This document shows positions 56,511-64,000 of a stretch of 64,000 nucleotides of DNA, piece by piece. The stretch covers positions 12,960,501 through 13,024,500 of the forward strand of contig OY829539.1 of the NCBI GenBank assembly GCA_963691705.1, given 5' to 3'. A model generated the notes under the pieces. That model was given only the letters and a program-made list of their open reading frames with translations. It ran no database searches and had not been told where the DNA came from. Both the position numbers and the translations under genes were made by a program. The number at the start of each line of letters is the position of its first letter. Position 1 is the stretch's first letter. Source of the DNA: Viola odorata. Taxonomy: Eukaryota; Streptophyta; Magnoliopsida; Malpighiales; Violaceae.

Positions 56511-56953
56511 GACACGAATTGAACATAGAAGTTGCTTCCAAAGACAATCCACCTTGTACTTATATTGGTGCATCAAATTAGTATTCACATATCTTGCACA
56601 AATCCACATAAGAAGAGCACACTATGTTTGCTCCACATACAATAATTAACAGTAGCAAACAGAGAATGATCTTCTCCCTTTGCTCGTGCAAATCCTAACC
56701 AGAACTCCACCCAAAAGGTACAACCTAATGACTATAATAGCCAGCATATTTGCACTATATGCTATATGTACACAAAATACTCCACTAGTTGCACATCATC
56801 TACCAAAAAAATCCATTAATAAACTGCAACTTCTAACAAAAAATGGCCCATCAAACTCAAGTTGGATCTTCACATCTGCATCCTAGAAAACAGGCACAAG
56901 TACAATGTCAATACATATTATTGAATGAAAACACAGTTCAAATATGACATGTA
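56511..56953. other. Mariner-like element interior, no gene recognised
   Basis: AT-rich. On the minus strand ttttctag/gatgcagatgtg near 56875-56890 resembles a splice acceptor followed by a short open frame. This could be the last transposase exon, but I cannot confirm it. Confidence 0.4.
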
Positions 56954-56958
56954 CAACC

Positions 56959-58096
56959 TGATAAAACAATAATCCCGGCCTAGAGGGGGGTGAATAGGCA
57001 AATAAAATTCTAACACAAATAGTAAGGAAATATGAGTGCGGAAATAGAATGTAAAAACACAAGGATATATAGTGGTTCCAATTCCTCAATGAATTGTACT
57101 CCACTACCTAAGAGCTTCACCCTTAGGATTTTGAACAACGAACACTTCGTTATTTACCTTGAGTTTTTACGGGTTCAACTCAAACCTTACACCTTGGTTT
57201 TTCCGGGCTCAACCAATAAACCTATCACCTTGGTTTTTGCGGGCTTAACCAATAAACCTTACACTTGGTTTTTGCTAAGGCTCAACCACAACCTATCACA
57301 ATCAAGATTACTTGACAAGAGAAATGTTAAATGGCAACACAAATTGGTGTACAAATAAACTATGTATGATTCAATAATCAACACCAATAAATGAACAAGA
57401 ATACCTCAAAGTTACCTCAAGAAGAAACTCAAAACAAGCTGGACAAAGTGACGCAAGAAGGATTGAAATCGTTGTAAAAATACTTGCGTTGTAAAAACTG
57501 ATTTTGTAAGCTTGTAAAAGTAATTTAGTGTTTGGAAGTTTGTAAGAGCTTTCTTGTTTCTTGTTCTTTAGTAACTCATCTAGGATGAGTATTTATAGTG
57601 TCAAATGAGTAGAGGCTCATCCATGAAGGAAGGAGTCAAAAACTAGCCGTTTGCTACAGTGAAAAATATATTCGTTACTACAGTGAGTCTATCCGTTGCT
57701 ACAGTGAAACTATCCATTGCTACAGTAAGTCTATCCGTTGCTACGGTGAAACTATTCGTTCCCGTTGCTACAGTAGACTTCCCGTTGCTACAGTGAGTTT
57801 ATCCGTTGCTACAGTGAAATCAAAAACTCTTTTTCCAAAAATTATTTGTGTAAAAAATCTTTTGACACTTTTCTTGAGGTATAATTGAACATAGATTAAG
57901 TGCTAATTAGAATCATACTTACATGTTTATAGCCCTAATGTACACTTGATCTTGAGCTTGCGAATAATAGATTTGTTGCCTCTTTTGTTTGTTCGTCGCA
58001 AACTACACACACTTTAACTTCAAATTGCATTAGTATAGTAATTAGTTTGTGTGTCTTAAATCATCAAAATAAGAGTAAGTTGCACTTGGGCTAACA
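56959..58096 (-). mobile_element. Solo LTR of a copia element related to the SIRE-type copy
   Basis: Begins tgataaaac and ends gggctaaca, with perfect target duplication caacc (56954-56958, 58097-58101) and no internal region, so it is a solo LTR. It shares cctagaggggggtgaatagg, the tttttccgggctcaacc repeats and the final cttgggctaaca with the LTRs at 48261 and 54750 but is clearly diverged. TATA at 57590-57597 (minus). Upstream, at 57655-57830, are about eight copies of a roughly 24-bp unit containing ccgttgctacagtga. Confidence 0.92.
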
Positions 58097-59668
58097 CAAC
58101 CAAGTGAAAAGCCTTACATTCAACAGCAGGAAGATGAGCAACAATAGTGGCAATGAGAAGTGGATCACACGACAGCATGGAAGGTAGCAACCCTTGCCTA
58201 GCTAATTGTTCCTTCTTCATGTGAGGAATTTTGTACACATTTGAACCTCTAATTTTCAAGATCTCAATCATGCATGATTGGAGAGTTAGGAAAATGTTGT
58301 TAGCCTTAAAAGCAGGAAACTCAAAGAAAGCTTTGTTAACTGCTTCCACCAACTGATCCATATTTCTTGCACACCTCTTTGATTGCAGTGATTGAATTGC
58401 TCTAAAAAACCCTAGATCAAGCACATTCAAATCAGGAATTAGGGGGTTGACTCAAAAGTGTAATCTTCAAACCCACTTTATCTACTGCTGCTAAAAAATC
58501 TACATCATCACAATGTATATGTGTTTTTGCATTGTCCTGTTGGATGATAATTTCATCCATGACATTATCCCCCGCCCATTTGTCCTTAATGGCTGGTAGT
58601 ATTTTCTCAATCATGAATTGTCTAATAACAGCCCTATCTACCTTGGTAATTGGCTTAAGTTCTAAAGTTCCAGCTATCCTATTTGCACTTGACCTCACCG
58701 CAGCCACCTCTGTTACCAATGGGAACACCCCTATCTTACCATCAAATGTACATTCTCCATGAGAATCAAATCTAGGTCTAGCAACAGCTGCAAGAAACAT
58801 AATTTTAGGTATAAAATTAGAACTTTTAATGTTCCTTACAGGATCATCTTCGTCCGCAAGAAGATAGTAAGTCTGCACCTTCCTTGTCATTTGGAACCAT
58901 TTTTCATCTGTGCACCACATTTTCCATGTCGTAAAACTGGTTGGAGGTTGGATCAATGGAGGACAGACAATGACGCACCCTTTGCACACGGTTCCCCTCT
59001 GTCAATGTTGGTTTCACCGCATTACTGTGCCGCTTCAATTCTCCACTTCTCAATTTTGTTTGTAAAAACGACTTGGATACACCGAGGATTCCAGCGAGAG
59101 ACCTCAGAGTTGTCCTATCTCGTAATGGAACATCTCTAATCTTCTGGATATCAAATTGAATACGCTTTCTGCCACAATTTCTAACTCTGGACTGTGAAAC
59201 CTCGTTATTTTCAGACTCCCTTCCCCTCTTCCAAAGCTGTTGGATTGAACGAATATGCACATTGAAGAATTGGGCAACTTCGGTTGTCGTTGTCCTCTTG
59301 AGCTTCCCATTAACACTTTTTGTTAGGAGCATTTGGTAAGCAGTGTGTCTGTCCTCGTTACAAAGCTCTCTTCTAACTCCAATTTGACCTACCATCAACA
59401 GCAAAGAAACGCAATCAAGATGAGGAGAGAAAACCATTAATAAATTAACATCAACCATTAATAAATTAAACCATAATCACGACAGGAATGGAATAATTTG
59501 ACCTTCAACACCTCCGCCATGTTCTGGGTCCGGAGCATCTTCATGGATTGCGTCCAAAATTGGCGAATTTGGGGTCTGTTCTTCATCTTCTAAAACAATC
59601 CCGACACCTGAGGATGGTAATGGGTTGTTTGCAAACAGAGTGAGAGGGTCAATTTGGTGGGTATCCAT
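58097..59668 (-). pseudogene. Mariner-like transposase (DDD type), frameshifted
   Basis: The transposase excises and inserts the element at TA. Exon 1 is 59503-59668 (MDTHQIDPLTLFANN, acidic). An intron (59389-59502; GAAG/GT, gtag/G) joins to exon 2 at 59388. The N-terminal helix-turn-helix region follows (GVRRELCNEDRHTAYQMLL, TTTEVAQFFNVHIRSIQQLW, LRSLAGILGVSKSFLQTKL). The first catalytic Asp (DEKWF, 58906-58908) is reached only after a frame change near 58910. Next come YYLLADEDDP, KIMFLAAVARPRFD, the second Asp in IIQQDNAKTHIH, then SQPPNS, another frame change at 58434, and DLNVLDLGFFRAIQSLQ with the third Asp. Both breaks look like two-base deletions. The C-terminus (YKIPHMKKEQLARQGLLP) runs into the solo LTR insertion site. 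Related to plant Soymar/Osmar transposases. Confidence 0.92.
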
Positions 59669-59990
59669 TGTTTGGCCGCAAGACTTGGTGAAGCGAGTAG
59701 AGGGTGAGATTTGAGACTTCTGGAGTCAAGCAAAAATGGATGGGGAGCTGAAAATGTTGAAGTGAAACCATTGTCCCCAAATATATTCGAATTTGGGCGG
59801 CCAGAGTTCCAATTTTTGGTTTGAAATCAACTCGAATTTTGGAGGGAGGCTGCGAAAATTTTGGGAAAATTCGCGCGGCCAAAGAGGGAACGAAGTACAG
59901 AGATGAAAGGAATACAGAGCTGAGGGAAGAGGAGGGGCAGCAAGGTCTTCTCACCCACGCGCACAGTGCCGCCTTAAACTCCGTGCCCAC

Positions 59991-60024
59991 TGCTAAAACG
60001 ACAAGTAATGGCGGACAGAGGGAG
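59991..60024 (-). repeat. Right TIR of the mariner-like element
   Basis: Exact reverse complement of 45756-45789, followed by TA (60025-60026). Confidence 0.92.
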
Positions 60025-60026
60025 TA

Positions 60027-60677
60027 CGTATGGTATTTTCAAAATGGTAATTAAATTAAAAAGAAGAAAGGAACGCTCATCAATCAATACAAGCTCTCCA
60101 TCAACGCCTCAGAGTGAAAGTAAAACGACAACCAGCGAGGAGGATGAACGAAGCGGTGATTTAGAAAACGGAAAATTTTTGGAATGATAAGAACAAACTT
60201 TTCTGTTTTCCAATGAAAAAAAAACAGAAAATTTAATATTATTAAAATTTCAGACCAAAAACCCTAACGTCACATTAAAAAGTGACATTAAAAAATAATT
60301 TGTTTATATTAAATATTATTAAAAAACTATAAAATATAATAAACATAATAAAAATAATAAAATATGTAGAAAAATAGAGATTGATTTTCTATAAAACTAA
60401 ATATTATTAAAAAATCAAAAAAATAGAAGAAAATTAAAATAATTAAAAAATTACATAAAAATATATAATAAATTTTAAAAATAACAAAAAAACCAATTCG
60501 TTGCAAATTTTATGTTTTTATGTAATTTTTGAATTTTTTATTTAATATATTTATTTTCTCCTCTTTTATGTTTTTCAATTTTTTTATACTTTCTTACTTT
60601 CTCCTATTTCTCTTTATTTTAATTATTAAAAAGTATTATAAAAAAAATCAATCTCTACTTTCCTGCATTTTTTTATA
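60027..60677. other. AT-rich spacer
   Basis: Very AT-rich between 60230 and 60670 with long aaaata/ttatt runs; no gene or clear repeat seen. Confidence 0.5.
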
Positions 60678-60936
60678 CTCCCTCCGTTCCACTTTACTTG
60701 TCACTTTTCTGCGGATTGTTACTATTTGAGGTATTTGTCATTTTATCTTTTTCAAAGCATATATTTTGTGCAAATGATAATTTTTTTTTTGAATCAATCC
60801 AATTTGATGATAGTGTGGTAATTTCAGTGGAAATTAGAAAAAAAAATGAAACAATAAGGAATAAAATAAGTCCGTAAATCAACGGCTTACGCTTTTCTAC
60901 TATTCTAAAAAGTCAATTAAAGTGGAACGGAGGGAG
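60678..60936. mobile_element. Stowaway MITE, 259 bp
   Basis: Ends CTCCCTCCGTTCCACTTTA (60678) and its inverted match taaagtggaacggagggag (60918-60936), flanked by TA on both sides (60676-60677, 60937-60938). AT-rich interior without coding capacity. The TIR resembles that of the mariner-like element at 45756-60024 (CTCCCTCTGTCCGCC...ACTTGTC). Confidence 0.93.
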
Positions 60937-61343
60937 TAATATTTTGAATTTTATTATATTTTTATATTTTATAAATAATGTTAAATTTAAAATGTACAGA
61001 AAAATTTATCATAATGTTATATTTCAACATTTTACTTCCCATTTCATTTCCTAATCATTTTTTCCTCCCCGGGGTCGGGTAGGGATGTAACCGGTCCGGT
61101 TCGGTCCGATTTTGGGCTTAGAACCGAACTGAACCGGAAATGTCCGGTTCTGATTGGCCTGGAACCGGACAGAACCGGAAATTTCTGGTTCTGTCCGACC
61201 TGTCCGGTTCCGGTTCTGGTTCCGGTTTTTTTATTTAATATAATTAATTAAAAAAATAAAATATTAACAGGCCCAGCCCAGTGGACTGGGCCCAGGAGCC
61301 CTGACCCAACCCAACCCAACCCAACCAGCCCAAAACAAGTTAT

Positions 61344-61415
61344 GCGTGGGAGGGGATTCGAACCCCCTCCCTTTAGCTTACAACTCAAGTTTTCAACCAC
61401 TGCAGCAAAAGAAAC
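61344..61415 (-). ncRNA. tRNA-like segment 1 (degenerate)
   Basis: The minus strand has a perfect B box GGTTCGAATCC within a strong stem (ggagggg/cccctcc) and a rough A box (gctgcagtggttg) about 40 bases upstream, total about 72 nt. It does not form a full cloverleaf, so it is a tRNA-derived (SINE-like) sequence rather than a tRNA gene. Confidence 0.55.
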
Positions 61416-62326
61416 TTTTGATATATATTTGGAGTCGGAATATGGGTTTTCGATAAACACTAAAATGATGTATTTTTTATCAAAATGGTGTCGTTTTGAA
61501 AGAAAATATAAGGAAATAAAGAATTTTTTTCATTTCTTAGTTTTATTATAGGGAATTTATATGTTTTTATTTTCTTTCAAGTGGTTTATTGGAATTGAAA
61601 TTGTGTTATAATGATAATAATATATTTTTTAAAATGATATTATTGTTAATTATATTAATAGTTAGATATCTAAGTTTTTAACAACATATCAATAATAAGA
61701 GTTTGTCATGAATTTATAAATGAAACTCTTATAATAAATTTTTTTCTATTGACAAGATTCGAATTTGAACCATATTTAATTTATTAAAAATATAATAAAT
61801 TGATATTTTAAAAAATCAAGCTATATATCATTAATTGTTATTAAATATTACAAGAATATAAGTTACATTTCTCGATTTATTTATAACGTTATTTATCAAG
61901 AATAAATAACTTGGGGAAGCCAAAGTAAGTTTTTAATTTTTTGTACGATGTGTCAAGATTAATATCATCTCTCAATTGACTATTTTCAATTGATCTATAA
62001 TATAATATATAAAACCACGACTCATTGGATACTTTTACGACTTGTTTGGTTGCCCGTAATGAACCACAAGAGATGTGAATGGATTCAATGGAGGTAGGCA
62101 GTGAGAATTATAGAGTATGTCTTAATGTGTTTAGTATCCTACCACTAGAAATGAGAATAAAAAGGTTTGAATGACTCATTACTTTGATTTGGTATGAATG
62201 ACAAAGATTGAGAAAATGAAAGTAAATTTCTATTTTACTTTTTATTTGCATGGAATCATTATTATATATATTTAATAATAAAATTCATTGATTATATTAT
62301 TAAATAATTTATATATAAATTAATTA

Positions 62327-62726
62327 TAAATTAAAAAATTATTAGCTAACTATTACAAACAAATAATTAAATTTTTTAATATTTTAAATCTTACTTCATA
62401 AAAAGTTAATAAATAATGAAATTTATCCTTTAGTTACACATGGTATTTGTGAAATTAAACCATTTACACCTTTTTGTATCCAATTTAAAATATATACCAT
62501 TTATTTCATGAAGATAAATAAAAAAAGTTAAAAAGTATAAAGAAAAGCAGCCCAGCCAAAATGGAAAAATAATATTGACAGGAAGGGGAATCGAACAAAT
62601 AAATTAAAAAATTATTAGCTAACTATTACAAACAAATAATTAAATTTTTTAATATTTTAAATCTTACTTCATAAAAAGTTAATAAATAATGAAATTTATC
62701 CTTTAGTTACACATGGTATTTGTAAT
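62327..62726. repeat. 124-bp direct duplication inside the hAT-like element
   Basis: The block starting taaattaaaaaattattag at 62327 and ending acatggtatttgt near 62450 is repeated nearly exactly at 62601-62724. The second copy is bracketed by two copies of atattgacaggaaggggaa (62572 and 62726), as if the intervening segment was duplicated together with the tRNA-like end. Confidence 0.85.
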
Positions 62727-62728
62727 AT

Positions 62729-62800
62729 TGACAGGAAGGGGAATCGAACCCCTTCCCTTTAGAGAGGCAACTCCACCTTTTACCACTGAGCCAAAGTATT
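62729..62800 (-). ncRNA. tRNA-like segment 2 with perfect Pol III A and B boxes
   Basis: The minus strand carries TGGCTCAGTGGT (A box) and GGTTCGATTCC (B box) 34 bases apart, with an extended T-stem (ggaagggg/ccccttcc) and a CA end. Acceptor pairing is poor, so it is tRNA-derived rather than a functional tRNA. A truncated copy of its end (ttgacaggaaggggaatcga) lies at about 62575-62595. Confidence 0.6.
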
Positions 62801-63048
62801 AACTTGATATAACTATGCATATACAAATATTTATATATATAAATATATATATAAATTTTCGGTTCTCCCGGTTCTACGGTTTGGTTTACAGGTTTTGACA
62901 GTAGCAGAACCAGACAGAACCGGAAATTTCCAGTTCTTCTTGGGACAGAACCGGACTAAACCGGAAAGTTTTAATTCAGTCCGGTTCGGTGCAAAATGCT
63001 CCAGTTCCGGTTCGATTTCCGGTTCAATCCGGTTTTCTTACACCCCTA

Positions 63049-63430
63049 GGGCCGGGTAACTACTTTCCCGTCCTAAACATAAAAGCTACAGTCCTCTGCT
63101 CAAGTTCCTTTAGAGTGACACAAGGCATTCAAAGGATCTTCAGAAAATCTAGGCCGTCGGCCAAGACTTGAATGCACAGAACTTATAGATCCATCATTAG
63201 CAAGTTGGATCACTGATCCGCTGAATATTCAAAAAATAACAAAGGAAGCAAAGATGAATCCATTGTTTTAGTTTAGACAACAATGGGAACCTCTCTACTC
63301 AGAAGCAATGACTAGCAATGCGCATTGTATGGTATCTACTTTATTTCCGTAAAATGCAGAAGTGAATAATCTTCACCAAAACAATCTCCAACAACTGCAA
63401 AATGTGGCCAACTGGTTGCAAATGCATTTC
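63049..63430. other. Sequence downstream of cytochrome c
   Basis: Probably includes the cytochrome c 3' UTR on the minus strand. No other gene seen. Confidence 0.5.
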
Positions 63431-63523
63431 CTAAGCCGTTGAATCCTTCAGGTATGCAATCAAGTCAGCCCGATCTTGTGGCTTCTTCAATCCAGGGAAG
63501 ACCATCTTTGTCCCAGGGATGTA
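63431..63523 (-). CDS. CYTC: Cytochrome c, last exon (gene continues beyond window)
   Basis: Cytochrome c carries electrons from complex III to complex IV in the mitochondrial intermembrane space. This exon follows an AG acceptor (gtatgcag) and encodes [16 protein letters not shown], then [14 protein letters not shown] and a TAG stop at 63431-63433. It includes the Met that is the axial haem ligand (TKM). The preceding exon, with the CXXCH haem site, is not in the 477 bases that remain. The intron is therefore longer than that, or the upstream part is missing. The length and sequence match the C-terminus of plant cytochrome c. Confidence 0.9.
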   Translation of the reverse strand, partial: YIPGTKMVFPGLKKPQDRADLIAYLKDSTA

Positions 63524-64000
63524 CTGCATACAAAGAATCTCAACAGGTCAGAATTCGATTTTGCAAGATGAACACACAAACCTCACACAAAAAGCAGAGC
63601 CTCCAATAATATACACTTACTCGCATAAGTAATTTGAGGGATGCAAGACCATGTTATAGGCCATAGAATAGATGAAACAAAAAGCCGATACATATTAACC
63701 AACAGAAACAGGAAGTCATTAACATGCGATTATTCTACTTCTACGAGTTGTGTATCCTCCTAATCATTGGACTTGGACTTCAACTCCCTAAAAATTATCA
63801 TACACTTTTTTGGCAATATGCTTTCCTCTGTAGAAGCCAACACTCGACTTGCAAATGAATCCTTTAAATAACCAATGTTCATTAACCAATGCAAATAAAA
63901 ACTGTTAAGAGAAAAAAACAATTGCCAAAGAGTTAAACCAACCCCCCCAAAAAACCCTCCGCTAATCCAAGGAAGAACTCTTAACTCTCTAGCAGGCCTT
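63524..64000 (-). other. Intron of cytochrome c (presumed)
   Basis: Starts with a normal 3' splice site on the minus strand and contains no coding sequence I recognise. Confidence 0.55.

Larger units (their letters stand above)
45756..60024. mobile_element. Mariner-like element with 34-bp TIRs and nested insertions
   Basis: The left end (45756-45789) and right end (59991-60024) are 34-bp inverted repeats, identical by eye, starting CTCCCTCTGTCCGCC. Each is flanked by a TA dinucleotide (45754-45755 and 60025-60026), the mariner target duplication. A mariner-like transposase pseudogene lies at the right end on the minus strand. Removing the copia element (7659 bp) and solo LTR (1138 bp) with their duplications leaves about 5.5 kb, within the range of large plant mariner-like elements. 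The rest of the interior holds two intact ORFs (46121-46642 plus; 47829-48191 minus) and simple repeats. Confidence 0.85.
61080..63048. mobile_element. hAT-like non-autonomous element with tRNA-like modules
   Basis: The ends are TAGGGATGTAAC (61080) and TTACACCCCTA (63038-63048). The flanking 8-mers gggtcggg (61072-61079) and gggccggg (63049-63056) match at seven of eight bases, fitting a hAT target duplication. Both ends carry dense aaccgg/ccggtt motifs (61089-61228; 62863-63034). The interior is AT-rich, has no transposase, and contains two tRNA-like segments and a duplicated block. Confidence 0.8.

Noticed and set aside
59821..60054. 77-residue plus-strand ORF at the right end of the mariner-like element
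   Set aside because: It runs through the TIR and has no recognisable family.
61344..61415. Functional tRNA gene
   Set aside because: The A box is imperfect and acceptor ends do not pair; a tRNA-derived module is a better description.

Overview
This window is repeat-rich nuclear DNA from a flowering plant, most likely a eudicot. The evidence is GT-AG introns, nested plant-type LTR retrotransposons (Tat, Athila, SIRE-like), CACTA, hAT and mariner/Stowaway DNA transposons, and two ordinary host genes: a complete NOC2 ribosome-biogenesis gene and the last exon of cytochrome c. I cannot name the species. A 200-N assembly gap lies at 20986-21185.

Layout. (1) 1-10255: most of a minus-strand Ty3/gypsy Tat element. 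It has gag, protease, RT, a native RNase H, an extra archaeal-type RNase H and integrase, all interrupted by stops that mostly look like C-to-T decay. It also has three blocks of tandem repeats and a spliced antisense ORF next to the 3' LTR. (2) About 10.4-24.28 kb: a decayed minus-strand CACTA (En/Spm) element whose right end is at 24280. A cluster of long foldbacks lies just upstream of its transposase start. It is split by a very young gag-only LTR retrotransposon (17583-23404, TSD gcttc). (3) 24.3-27.64 kb: remnants of two further LTR elements. (4) 27643-39506: a minus-strand Athila element with a deleted RT core and truncated integrase, carrying a hAT-type insertion (30227-31757, 8-bp TSD). 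(5) 39.5-45.75 kb: CACTA-like debris, then the ten-exon NOC2 gene (minus). (6) 45756-60024: a mariner-like element with perfect 34-bp TIRs. It contains a SIRE-type copia element (48261-55919, TSD attgt) and a solo LTR (56959-58096, TSD caacc). Without these it is about 5.5 kb and holds a frameshifted transposase plus two intact small ORFs of unknown function, each with a plausible TATA box. (7) 60-64 kb: a Stowaway MITE with similar ends, a hAT-like element carrying two tRNA-like Pol III promoter modules, and the last exon of cytochrome c.

The two host genes are unrelated housekeeping genes separated by transposon nests. The observations most worth following are the mariner-like element with two apparently intact passenger or accessory genes, the foldback cluster beside the CACTA transposase, the Pol III modules in the hAT-like element, and the repeated palindromes upstream of the TATA box in several unrelated LTRs.
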